A DNA stretch of 64,000 nucleotides from Siniperca chuatsi. Lineage: Eukaryota > Chordata > Actinopteri > Centrarchiformes > Sinipercidae. The number at the start of each line of letters is the position of its first letter. Position 1 is the stretch's first letter. Position numbers and translations under genes: made by a program. The notes beneath the pieces are model-generated. The model was not told the origin of the DNA. It ran no database searches and saw nothing but the letters and a program-made list of their open reading frames with translations. The stretch is taken from NCBI RefSeq assembly GCF_020085105.1, contig NC_058045.1:10549833-10613832 (forward strand), written 5' to 3'. Below are positions 1 to 14,600 of the stretch, one piece after another.

Positions 1-2175
1 TTCTCATTCAAAGCAGCTGTGTGTGAGGAGGAAGACGATGTATCCCAGTGCCTTTTCAATATACCACATTTTTCCTTTGTGGTTCCATTTGTACACTGTT
101 GTGATCGGATAAGGTTTCGTCTCATTATTGTACATTATTTTTTAAAGATATTCATACAGAACAAACTATATACCACTGTCCCCACTGTAATCCCCTCCAT
201 ATGTATATGCATTAAGACATCTCTTTTTGCTGTGATCACTGGAGTTTGAAAAACTGTTTAAATTTTTTTGTCTGTCACTGAAAATGTTTTAGTTCACTGT
301 AACTGACAACTGCGTCGTGTCATTGTTAACTGCTATTGTGTAAGTAACGTCCAAGAGTTTATAGCTCACTTAATTACTGATCACTATGTCTTCCCTACTT
401 TATATAAGCCACAACTACTTGTTAGCAGAATTCAAGTTTCTTAATGAAGTCCAGGCTAAGATACTGTAGATGACACTATGTATATTTGTGTTCATTTTTT
501 TTTTTTAATACGATGAATCTGTATGTACAATGAAACCAGTGCCAACTGAAAACAAAAACACTTTTCATTAGTTTTATACACTGGAGAGAAGATCATTGGC
601 TTCTGCTGAAGGCCTCAGTGAATGGTTGCAACTAGCACTGAAAATATACCTCAGTAGTGCACATGGCAAATCCTGGGTCTCTACAGTGGAGCATTGTGTT
701 TGAGGCTGCTGCAGTCAACTAGACTGCCTGCTGTCTCCGCAAGCAGCATCTGATTAAATACTGTACAGAGCAGGAAAATACTGCACAGTATTTCTATCTC
801 TATTGTGACACTGAATGAAACATCATATTGTTACATGACATGTTTATACACATGCATTCTATTACACAGAAATCCTTATTATCATTCCTTAAATGATGCC
901 ATACATTTAAAGATCACTGAGCGATTTCACTTCAGCAGATTCACTGGATGACATGCGATAAGACTGGATAAGTAAACAAATCACTGGAAATGAACATGTA
1001 GAAACACTGACAGCTCTTAGCATCTAATAGTGGAAATGCAACAAGTCCAACACTGACAATAGAAACACTGGAATAGCTTACACTGTATTTTGCAAACTGG
1101 ATGCTGAATGCTGGTATGGCAATAAATGGCATATATCATTTCAGGTGCATGCCCAATCATTTCTCTAAAATGATACATCTCAGCTCAGAGGCAACTCAAA
1201 TGCTGCTTCATCTTTGGAAATTCCATTTTAATGGCTCCATCATGTAGCTGAGAAGGAATTGCATTTATTTACGCACACTCTAGAGATAAAAATGGACATT
1301 ATACACTGGACTCTTTCATGTATTTCTCTGGATGTTTTAAATATTTTTCCTGTGCCTATACAATTAAGAATATGCAGTGATAACACTTTTAATACAACTG
1401 AATTGTACAACGTGTTCTTTTCTATTATCCTTTCTTCTTTTGAAGGCATTCTCCACTTACTCTCACCACCATGCTTTTGTTGAAATTAGTTTTTAAATGC
1501 ATATTCCATATGTGTCTGTGTTCAGAAAGAAAAAAACAAATAGTGTATCTCAAATGTAAAATCAATATTAAATAGGAAAAACAGCCATCAGACAAAAGTT
1601 TATGGAATTTATCATAATATGAAGACACTGTACAGTGCTTTCAGTATAATTATTATGACTTCAGTGGGTATAGTGTACTATTTTAGCTTATTTATAATGC
1701 ACCAGCTAGCATAATAAAAAAAAAAACACTGTAGCACTTTTTGCACTGTACATATGAACCGCTTTCGCTCTATTCAGCGCACCAGACTGTTTTCATACAC
1801 TCTGGTAGAACTGCATTACATGTAACTGTATACCTTCATTTTGTTACTACCAATGCTCCTTTTTATCTGTGTTTTATCATATTGTTTTTATAGTTGATAA
1901 TTTTTGGTTGTTGTATCAACTTTTAGTGTGTATTAACTTTTAGCTAACGGAGCCCAGAAATGATCGATAAGTATGTAAACACACACACAAATACATTTCT
2001 AATTTTAGCACTATTAGTTAAGAGAAAATGCCGTAACACTAAAACTCGTTGAGTACTTTAATATCACTACTTTGTCTTTTTAGCCGATTTTATCATTACA
2101 TTTTCAAAGCGTTTCGTCAAAAATATGCTGTAATACTATGAATGCATGTAGTAAATAAATTTGTGATTGAATTTT
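1..2175 (+). other. AT-rich non-coding stretch, probable 3' UTR of an upstream + strand gene
   Basis: No convincing coding exon is visible on either strand; the open frames here are short and have no family resemblance. The stretch is AT-rich with long T and A runs, as in fish 3' UTRs. It ends in an AATAAA near 2153-2158 followed by a T/G-rich downstream region, which fits the 3' end of a + strand transcript entering from the left. The owner cannot be told from this sequence. A plain intergenic region is the alternative. Confidence 0.4.
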
Positions 2176-2604
2176 CTGTTGATTGTCCAACTGCTTTATG
2201 ATCTGAAAACAAATTATGTCCCTTAGATGGCAGCCGACGATTTATTAATGGTTGTTAAGGACGAACGATTAACCGTATGCCCTGAACTTAGCCTCTCAGG
2301 CATCGGATTGCTCACCACCGCCAAACAACAAGCTTTAATGGCTTAGCTTTAAAAGCTAATGATTATGACAGTGAAAGAGTTTATACATATTAATGTAGTG
2401 TACAGTCTATGGGTTAGAAATAGCCAGCCCAGGAGAAAGACGCAGCCTGTGAGGAAGAGAAGCCTGAGAGGCTTAGCTGAGGAAACAAAATGTCTGCGGA
2501 ATCAACGTCAACTGTACGTCACCAGGAAGGAACCAGGAAGGGATAGTCAGTACGTGGCCTTTACATCTTGGACCATAGAAATAGGAGCTCTGCTTCATTA
2601 CAAA

Positions 2605-4694
<2,090 letters not shown>

Positions 4695-5053
4695 AGGTAC
4701 GTTTAAAATCTTATTAAAGTCTAATAGTTTTTTATTTTTAATCACTGAAGCAGTTTTGTAGTGGTTAACTTTGTTTCCTCTCCCTCTTGTTTCCTGCAGT
4801 TTCGGGTGACTGACTTAAAAGAATGACACATTCCAGTGGAACCAAGGACATCACACACAACACAAACTGGATTTAATTGGACTGCACTGACAACATTTTG
4901 GGATCATATGGACTCTGGTTTTCTTTTCACAAGTAAAGAGGATTTGTACAACTTTTGGTGTCTTTCTTTGTTGTGCCTGATATCTGCAATAATCCATGGA
5001 TCTCACAATCTTGTAGATTTTATATATTATAATATTATAAGTATAAGAATAGT

Positions 5054-5059
5054 AATAAA
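5054..5059 (+). terminator. tmem258: polyadenylation signal of tmem258
   Basis: An AATAAA lies about 250 bp into the final 3' UTR exon that starts at 4800, in an AT-rich context. Confidence 0.6.
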
Positions 5060-5904
5060 TATTGATTAATAATTTCATTGAGATGAGACCTCAAGGTCAC
5101 GGCAATTTAACCTGTTTGTGCTTGTGATTAGGTTATTTTGACACACTGAAGACTATTTGTGGTGCGTTTCACTAGTGGCGCCTAAAACCTCAATCCCTGA
5201 TTAATCTTTGTGTTAAAAATAGAGCAGTCTGTTTCACCTTGTCTCCAGGATAATACTGACTACCCTAGTGATGAAGGATTACACCGGGATTAGAGAAGGA
5301 TTATTTAATAAAAACAGCGGGAACACAATTGAAAGATCCCCACTTAAAGACAACTGGGTTCACATGAAAATTGGCTTATAAAAATTACATTAACCATGTA
5401 AACAGCACATACTAACCTTACATAAGGCAAAATAAACCAACAGGTTTCCTCCTTTGCAGGGGAATAACAGAACGTTTCCAACAAAACTACTACATATTGT
5501 TCTACATGGTACATTATATACAGACAGACAAACTTGCCATGAGAGGCGATACCTGCATGTGCAACAATTCTTCCCTAAACCTTTAACCTTCTTTTATTCA
5601 GTCTGCAACTCAGATTGATTTACAAAGGCCACATAGATTAACAGACTCAATCCTGATTAATACAATACTACACATGCCATGGCTGGCTTACGTGCCACTT
5701 TAACCCATTTGACTGGCTGCCCGCTTGGCTACGAAGAGCCAGTAAACACAAACTGTGGTTTGCATGACTTTGCTTCATCCTCTTTACATGTTAGTGAGTC
5801 CAGTCAGTGTTCATCATCAGCCAATTGCTTTGTTCCATATGTCTAATAGTGTAATGCTTCCCAAGGGTCATTTTTAAACTGATGATAATGCTGCTGTGTC
5901 TTCT
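5060..5904. other. intergenic / tmem138 3' UTR
   Basis: No coding content is seen. The part next to 5905 should be the tmem138 3' UTR on the minus strand; a TTTATT (AATAAA on the minus strand) near 5595 is a candidate polyadenylation signal. The remainder separates the two convergent genes. Confidence 0.4.
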
Positions 5905-7968
5905 TCACTGACGAGCTCTGGCGAAGGCATCACGCAGCCACAGAGAGTCCTCATACAGCCTCGGGTCTCCCATATATTCTGCTGTGCGTTTGTATAAGTA
6001 GTAATACAACACTGCCGCTGTTAACAGAAAGAAGTACAGTTACTTAATGACTACAGAAAATAGATTAGTTGTGATGGAATATGTACCTCTGAATTTAATT
6101 AATTACCTGTTCTCTGGAAAACAAAAAGAGCTTGAAGGCCATCTGTCCAGACAAAACGGTTTGACCGGAGCCATCTAAGGTTCTAGAAAAAAGGAAATAC
6201 TTATCAGGTATAGTTTGGATCAATTATACCTACCTATACCTAGTATGGATCAACACTGTGCACAGTTACTCTGATATAAGACAGTAGAAATTTTATATAT
6301 TGATGACTGATTTCATCAATATTTCAATTAGATACATGTTGAAATGTGGCCCGTTTTGATTTAGTGATAGAGTTGACATGCAGGTGTCTGTGATGATGTG
6401 ACGAAGCGTACCAACACCCAGCAGTGGAAGCAGATGCTGAGGGTCAGGTAAAGAGCAGAGAATATCAGGAGAGCCCTGAATCTCTCCAGCAGCAGGGACA
6501 CCAGGCCGACCTGGAACACGTAGGTGTTGAACATCATCAGCAGAATGATGATCACGCTGAACAAGATGGCAATGTCCTGGATGCTGCAGACACAGATTTT
6601 ACTGGTTTATTTGTAATACTGGTTTCTGATGGAGTGAGCAATGTGTGCCTTAAATTACTTTGCAGCAGTAAAGTGTAAACAAAGGATATTGTGCAAGACT
6701 AGTACATTATCAGTTTTTTCAACAAAGGTGAAAAATGAATATACACCCTGTTTGGGTTCTAATGACTCACAAACATTAAGGAGCTGTGGTTATGACAAGC
6801 CTTCATTCACTGATTGTAATGGTTAAAACTCTAATGTTGTTGAAGCCAAACCTCTTGGCATGTTTGCCAGTGCTGGTTTTTAACAGTTGCCAAACAGATT
6901 GAATAAAGACTAGCGACTGAATAAAATTCTGTCACAAAGAAAACGCATTGGACCCAGTAATGAGATATAAGGGGCAGCTGTGGCTTAGAGGTAGAACGGT
7001 TGCCCACATGTTGAAGTGTCCTTCGGCAAGACACTGAACCCCAAATTGCTCCCGCTCCTGTGCCTTTGGTGTGTGAGTGAGCATTTGGCACCTGTGTGTG
7101 AATGGGGTGAATGTGATATGTAGTGTGAAGCACTTTGAGTGGTCAGAAGACTAGAAAGGCACCATATGAGTACAGTCCATATACCATTTATAAATGGTTG
7201 GTTAAAACATTAGAGCTGAAGCATTGCAAATGCTTAAACAAAATGCAGCAAAGGGGGAGTTTTGATGATTACCAGTTACAGAAAGAGTAGAAGAGGAAAT
7301 TAATATCCATTTAAACTGCAAAAAAAGAAATGGTTGTTCTAGTAACCTCTAAAGAACTAAGTGCAAAGAGTTTCTATAAGTAAAGTAAAATTGCTCGTAA
7401 GCATCTGAATAATGCAAATCTCTGGCAATAGCTCTAAATGCTATTTTATTCAATTAGGGGATTAGTTTATTAATCATCAATTACTGCTATTTTCAGCCTT
7501 AAACATATTTAGTTGTAGTCCATCTCTCCCAAATGAGAGCCACAACTAATTATCATTTCATTATTGATTTATCTCTTGGATTTTTAATAATTTGGTTGGT
7601 CATTTAATTTATAAAATATTAAGAATAATAAGATTCCAATTTATAATGATATGACATATAAACTATATGATAAATGCTAATTTAAAGAAAATAAAGCAAG
7701 CCTGCACGTTTGAAGATGCAACCAGAGCAGTGTTTGGTATTTTTACTTAATAATGACTTGAATAAACTGTTATTAAAAATAAAAATCAATCAGCTGGAAT
7801 CTAATGACTCACTGATAAATCAACTAATTCAGTGACTTACATGAAAAGCACTAGTTGGATGACAGGTGCTCCTCGCAGGAGTTCACTGAAGGAGTTGACG
7901 AAGACGTCATATGCCAACAGTGTCAGCTGGATCAGCAGCACCAGTGAGTAGTTACCAGTCTGGAGCAT
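5905..7968 (-). CDS. tmem138: Transmembrane protein 138 (ciliary), complete, 162 aa
   Basis: Coding exons on the minus strand are 7968-7841, 6583-6412, 6182-6107 and 6017-5905, total 489 nt, with phases that join cleanly. The product starts [18 protein letters not shown] and ends [11 protein letters not shown]. It follows human TMEM138 along its whole length and has the same 162 residues. Four hydrophobic segments are visible: about residues 8-28, 35-60, 62-85 and 110-130. In vertebrates TMEM138 is a multi-pass membrane protein needed for ciliogenesis (a Joubert-syndrome gene). The first coding exon opens at 7983 after a tttgcag acceptor, 15 bases before the ATG. A 5' UTR exon probably ends at 8652, where a GTAAGT donor is seen. 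That exon holds an upstream ATG whose short frame would close just before the real start. Confidence 0.93.
6964..7165 (+). repeat. teleost SINE-like dispersed repeat
   Basis: This sits in tmem138 intron 1. It opens with GGGGCAGCTGTGGCTTAGAGG, then the phrase GAAGTGTCCTTCGGCAAGACAC, and later GTGAAGCACTTTGAGTGGTC and a closing AGTCCAT. These blocks are typical of a very abundant short repeat in spiny-rayed fish. I do not assign a formal family name. Confidence 0.75.
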
Positions 7969-7999
7969 CTTCAGGGGCCAATCCTGCAAACCACCAGGC

Positions 8000-9480
8000 T
8001 TCACAGTCTATTCACCTCCTTGCTTCTAGCTGTTTTTCTCTACACTTGCTAAACACGGGTACTAGATGGTGACAAGACTATTTGGTCTAGATTCACCTCA
8101 CCCCCTACATATTTCAGTACAAAAGTACAAAAGAGGTCACACAACTTGTCCATTCACATAGTCAGAAACTGGTGGATTCTATTGCTTTAGTTTTTTGCAC
8201 TCTGGTTTTTCCCTCTGTTCAGAAACATGCTGTTTGTTGTCCTCAGGGAAAAGGCATATTGGTGATGATTGTAGGCAGTCCAAGATATCAGATTAGATGT
8301 TTGAGATCTCTTCATATCAAGCAGGTTGACATCTTTGGTGTGGAAAGTCTCCTCATCTGGTGCATTTCCTGCGAGGACGAAAGCTGTGGAACAACAGAGA
8401 CGTTGGTATGGTTTGAAAGAAAAAGCTATTTGATTTTTTCACATCCGAAGTGTATTCAGAGCAGTAACTAATTTCTTTGCCCTGTAGCCATCTGAAGTGC
8501 GGATGAGGGTGGTTGTAGCTTGTCGTCTGGCAAACAGCTAAATTAGCAATTAGCATGTTGAAACTTAAACACGTAAGGTCAACATGCTCAGGTTGTTACA
8601 CAGGCGTGCATAGAAAGGTTAAGTCTGGGATTATAGATTAATTTCACTTACGCGGACACCACCATCTCTTGTTTTGTTGTTCTGGTGATAAACTCCCTTA
8701 CTTTCTTTTTACGCATCTAATCCACCTATGACGATAGCCTAACGTTATTTAGTCCTAGCTTTAGATAATCTGGGAGACGGATAAGAGAGTTAGAATGTTT
8801 CACAATCTTATTTCCACAACAAATCACTCGGTTGGCACTGACACAGCTCAGATTTTAACTTCGAGGAATTCCCTCCAGACACGTTTGCTACGTAAACGTT
8901 AACCATCACAACATTGTTTAACTCTGTTGCATAAGTGGGCTTCACATATACCATTTAACCAACACATACTTACCAGGAAAAACTGGAAACAGGAATAAAA
9001 ATAAGTCACTCGGAGCCAATAAGAACTACCAAATTTCTCATATACCTACTTTTATCGCCAAACAATGCTACCCAGTTGGAGCGTCCACTGCTGCTTTTCA
9101 GCGGTAACGAATGTATTTCCGTAAATTCCATGGTAACGCTTCTTACCGTAATAACTGGCTTATAGGTTATCGGAATACTCCTTAAAAAAATGTTGTCCAA
9201 AGTATAGAACATACATTATATTATGTTGTTTTATTGGTTGTAGTGACTCTGTCATTTCCTAAATGTCACTGCAAGTAGCTGAAGTGTGGAAGTGAAAACA
9301 ACTAATAAACGTTTTGGGGGAAAGTGTGTGGCTTCAATTTGCGGGCTACATCAAACACTACGGTAAACTTCCACAGCACTCGGTCCTTACCGCCACCCAG
9401 CGGCTAAAGTCAGTATCTGACTGAAGTACAGTGAGTTAATCAAAGGTGGTGGACACCTGCGTCCAGTAACTTACGTTGTA
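8000..9480. promoter_or_regulatory. divergent promoter region, tmem138 (-) / cracr2b (+)
   Basis: The interval holds the probable tmem138 5' UTR exon (minus strand, donor GTAAGT immediately after 8652) and the probable first non-coding exon of cracr2b, which ends at 9481 before GTGAGT. CG-containing words and TAACGTTA-type motifs are enriched around 8730-8910 and 9580-9610, as around the other gene starts in this window. No other gene is seen. Confidence 0.5.
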
Positions 9481-11151
9481 GGTGAGTAGTCAAAGTTTCT
9501 ACAACTTCGCTGAAGTGATATAAAATGCAGCAATGTAAGTCATTTAGAAATTTTAAGATAGCCTAGTTTATGTTCACCTTCTCGCCGTTATGGTAACGTT
9601 ACATTAACAACCGAGTAACTTGTTGTTTTCTTCTTTAATAATAAATGTACATTACTTCATTCTCTTGGTTTTGGTTACCTCAGCTAGCTACATTGCTCCA
9701 AAAAATGGTGGCATGCAAGCCATTTCATTCTTTATAGGTTGCCGAGCTGGGTTTCAGTCGCAAACGCTGATCTGCGTTTCACAACCATACTGACTGTTTA
9801 ACTAGTTGTTTTATCATCAGAGCTGTCAGAGTGTTTTCAAGCAACATATGTTATAATTTAACCCACATAGTCGGACTGAGATATGGTCTGTTATGTTGAC
9901 ATTTTTCACAGGAAGTGTAGGACATTTTTTTTAAGTTTGACTGACAGTTTTGTAGCCTACAACAGGTTGTAAACTCTAATTTACTTGATAACGTTACTTT
10001 CCCTGAACTCCACCTTGCACCGCACACCGACCTTGCTAAAGAGTGTATTAGGTGTGTGTAAGTTGGCTGTTGGCTGTTGGCTTATTGGGAGTCTGGCTTG
10101 ACATACAAAATCTTTAACATAATAATAATGTGTACATAGGTCTCTAATCTGGGATCCCAGCATATCTCTTATGTTATAAGTACATCTTGAAGGCGTCATA
10201 GATCATCAGCTTTACTAGTCATTATCAGTACATATTTTTAGGTGTTGGTTTTATGCTCTCATAGATAGCATGACTGGAGAGATAGGAAGGAGAGACAATA
10301 TTTCAACTCAGTGTGCACCTTAGCCTGATGACTTCCAGAAATATATTTCTTCTGCATTTTGAAACATTTCTAATTCTGTTTAAATGACCACCATTTGATT
10401 TATGCTGATATGTTCTTCCTGTGTAATAGAAATGCCATCTAACCTGAAGAGGGATTGTGTGTGATGCTTGTGTCTGTCATAAATCAGGTAAATGAATGTT
10501 CATGGAGATACTGAGGTATATTTTCCCTGAAGTTCTTAAGAGTAAAATTTGTTTGCAATTGTGGTATTTCTGACTATGCAAACAACTGCAAATGTTATAT
10601 TTGCATCTCCTCTCCCCTGGCTATCCGCCCTCCCCTTCGAGTACACAGTAACTCTTCTCACATGACACCATCCTGTTTTTTACCCTCTACACATCCTGGT
10701 GCACAGTCATGGACACTACTAGCAGTGGCAGCGTCACATTTTTTTAACATTTTTGTCATCTAAATAAACAGCGAGGACACTGGTTATGCTGCATGAAGCT
10801 AATAATTTATGTTCTGACCTTGCCTAGGAATATTAACATTGTGGATAGAAATATGTAAAATAGCATGCCGTCATATTGGATACTTCAAACAGTTATAAAA
10901 TCTTAGTGAGTGTAGATATGTCCGACACCTGATCACAGCAGCTGTAGATAATGTGTGCAGTCTCAGCTTAGTTTGTTCTACACTTCATGTTTGACAAGGG
11001 AGGACCTGTAGGGCCAGTTTCTCACAATATCTTGCAGCACTAAGAGAGAACATCCAAAGTGTCTTTTAATTCATTCTGGCTCATCAAGAAAATAAAAGTG
11101 AATGTCTCTGATTATGCCTCAGACTGGTAGTGTCCAGTAATAAATAACTCA

Positions 11152-11532
11152 TTAGGGCTGTAACTAATAGGTATTTTTTATTATCGATTAATCTGCCTAT
11201 TATTTTTTCAATTAGTTTAGTCTGTGAAATATCACAAAATAGTGGGGAAAAAATTGCCATCACAATCTCCTAGAGTACATGGTGACGTCTTTAATATCTT
11301 GTTTTGTTTGGCCAAAAGTCCAAAACCCAAACATATTCATTTTACAATGATATATGACAAAGAAAAGCAGGAAATTCTCTCATTTGAGAAGCTGGAACCA
11401 CAGAATGGGTGGCATTTCTTTCACTAATTCTGGTTGAAAAATGACTGAAACGATTAATCGATTATCAAAATAGTTGCAGATTATTTTGCTGTGACTAATC
11501 AATTAATCGACAAATCACTTCAGCTCTACTTC
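11152..11532 (+). repeat. MITE family B copy (GGGCTG(C/T)AACTAA ... TTGCAGCTCTA type)
   Basis: It starts GGGCTGTAACTAATAG, has ATCGATTAATCTG near the left end, an internal CTTGTTTTGTTTGGCC and AGAAGCTGGAACCACAGAA, and closes with mirrored AATCGATTATCAAAATAGTTG and TTCAGCTCTA. It lies in the 5' UTR intron of cracr2b. Confidence 0.85.
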
Positions 11533-11654
11533 ATATGACTCCCAGACAAATAAAGTAAAGCATTCAATACCAAATGACAATCTAAGAGGTGAACAAGTAC
11601 ATAGTACTTAATGAAACACACACCAACTCCACACACGTTTGCCTCTGTGCAGTA

Positions 11655-14600
11655 ATGTCTAAGTGGCTGAATGATGGCGAAGTGCTGGTGGGTCAAGGCA
11701 GTGCTGAGGCAGTACCAGTGAGCCCCAGACCGCGGGGCCTACCAGCTGGGAGCCCCATGCTGGGCAGGGGACGTAGTCCACTGGTTTCACCCAGTGGCAG
11801 AGAGGCAGTGCCAGGAAGCCCGCAGGCAGAGACCATGGGCAAGGCCAAGGAGCTGTTTGTGTTGTGTGACAAAGAGGGGAAAGGGTTCATCACAAAGCGA
11901 GATATGCAGGTGAGCAGCTGATGTGGTAGAATAACAAAATTCAGGCTGATTGTAGAGTCTTGAACTTTCCATCTTCTTGTGGTCAGAGGCTACAAGGGGA
12001 GTTGCCGCTGTCCCCTGAACAGCTGGAGACAGTGTTTGAGAGTCTGGACCGACAGAGCAATGGATTCCTCACTCCTGTTGAGTTCAACACAGGACTTGGT
12101 GAGTGTAGTGTTTTGAGACCACTGTCTATGGAGAGCGCTACTGTTCATTCACAAACGTCTGTCATCCACTTTGTGCCGCTCTCTGTCTGCTGTGCAGGTG
12201 AGTTGATGGGGATGGAGGACACCACTGAGCTGAGTCAAGACGAAGTAGAGGAGGATACGGACCGGGCGGACTCGTCCCAAGACCCCGCTGCAGTTAGATT
12301 TGTAAACATACTGATGGAGCTGGGCGCTGACGAACTCTTCAATGAGTAAGATCACTATCACAGATGCATTGAGTCCCATCAAGACTAGGTGTACACTAAG
12401 ATTTCCCCTTGGCTTCTACAGTAGCATATGTAGTACCATCTACACTCAGTTGGCAGTTTATTAGGTACACCTAACTAAAACTAATGCAGTCTAATACAGA
12501 GGTGTTTCTGTTATTTAGCCTACACTCATTTATATAAATGGGGTGGACATCAAGTTGAATCAACATCTCTCTAAAACAGTTTCAACAAAAACTGAACATT
12601 ATAGCTTTCATGAAGGGAGGATTTATTGCAGGACTGTTGTATTAGACTGCACTAGTTTTAGCTAGGTGTATCTAATAAACTGGCTTCTGAATGTATATCT
12701 TTAAATATTAGCGTGAGGGTGGCCATGTCTTCCTAAAAGCCTCAGATTCTGGTTAAAATAGAATATAAAAAAAGTATAATTGAACTACTGAGATTTTATC
12801 CATTTAGTACACACATGAAGCAATCATGTGTTACGTATTATATAGCATTATTTGCATACTGTATTTACTAAAAGCTGAATGATAGTGAGGTGTTGTTGGG
12901 ACATATAAGGCAAGTTATGAATGAATGAATGCATTTGATGCATGATGCATTTTCTCTCCTGTATGCCACTGTCAAAAAGACAAGATTAGAACAGTTCTTA
13001 GAAAATATCCACAGTTATAGTAAACAACAGTTTGGTGTCCCGGCAGTTCCAAATGAAAATATTAAAATGTTGAGAGGATTTTATTTTAGCACTTTGTATA
13101 TGCAATATATTATATATTCTATTGTAGATATATCTATATTCTCCTCCCTGAAACAAAAAAGATAAAATGTTAACATTTAAAGGAAACTTACTTTGTGCAG
13201 ATCACAGTAAAGTTGCTTGATGCACTAGATGTACATACTGTATGTACTGTATACAGTTAAACCCAGCACCCAGAGTGATGTTGTGCTGTTACGGTTACAT
13301 GTTCTGAGACACTTTAACAGCTGTGTGTTGTGTGTCAGTCAGCAGGAGTTCTGTTCTCTGTGGTGTGAACTCCAGAGAGACAGACCAGAGCTGCTGAGTG
13401 TCCTGGAAGGCGTCCTGATCCACGCAGTGTCCCATTTGCAGGACTCCATCAGAGAGAGAGATAGTCTGGAACAAGCTCTACGCAGGTCCCACTGTCCTCC
13501 CGCTGTCCTCTGCATACAATATACATTAATTATGCCCTGTATCAACTTTCCTAAAATTATTCAACCTTGATTTTTTTCTGATTTAGACGGGAGAGTGAAC
13601 ATGATCAGGTTGTTCGGTCCATATATGAAGAAATGGAAAACCAAATACGAGAGGAGAGAGAGAAAGGCCTGGCTAAGGTACAGACGTGTGCTTTTTAGTC
13701 CAGCCTTTGTGCCATTTAACAAAAGTGATCATCATAATATCATTTAATGATTTTATTGTGATATCAAGGACAGTATTAGACAGAAGCAGAGAGGGCAACA
13801 ACTTGAGGAGGAGCTGAAGATGCGGGAGCAAGAGTTGGAGAATACACTGACCAAACAGAAAGAGGTAGGTGTCCAAATAGTACTAATGGTATTTCTGAAG
13901 AGTGTAAAGTCTTAGTTTAGACTGAATCAACAGGACCTGTCTTTGTCCTAAGCTGGAGACCAGAATCCGGCAGCTGAGCTGTGAACAGGCAAACATCAAG
14001 GAGCAGAACCAGCAGCTGCGGAGCCTCAACATCCAGTTACAGGAGCAGGTGGAGAGCAGCAGAGAGCAGCTGCAGGCCGCTCTGGGTCAGCTCAGCCTGC
14101 TGCAGCTCGACACTGCCCAGAAACAAGTGGCCAGACAGACGTGAGTGGCTTTTCTAGTAATGGTAATAGTCAGTTTGATTACAAAGTGCATGACTATGTT
14201 GGTATAAAAAAAACAGAACACATGGCAGTCATATGATCTCTCTTATGTTTTTTTGATCAAGACCAAAAAGAAGTTCCCAAACCCGATGTGAGATTAAATT
14301 AAAAACATGTGTAATATTTCTATGTCAGACTTGTTTAAAAATAACCAAATGTGGAGAAAATAAGATTTTCATAAACAGTTATTCAGACTTGTTTTCTCAG
14401 TTCAAAGTAAAAATGACTCCCATGTCCCTGGCAGCTGATCTGATAATATTTTCAAGAACACCAGGAGTTCATTCAGTTCTGTGGCACTCAGACAAAGGCA
14501 CATTTGTCTCTACTGAAGACATAAATCTTTAAAAACAGCTCACAAATATTTAGTTAATTTTTTTATTAAAGATTGTTAAGTAATAACCTAAAATAGCTAG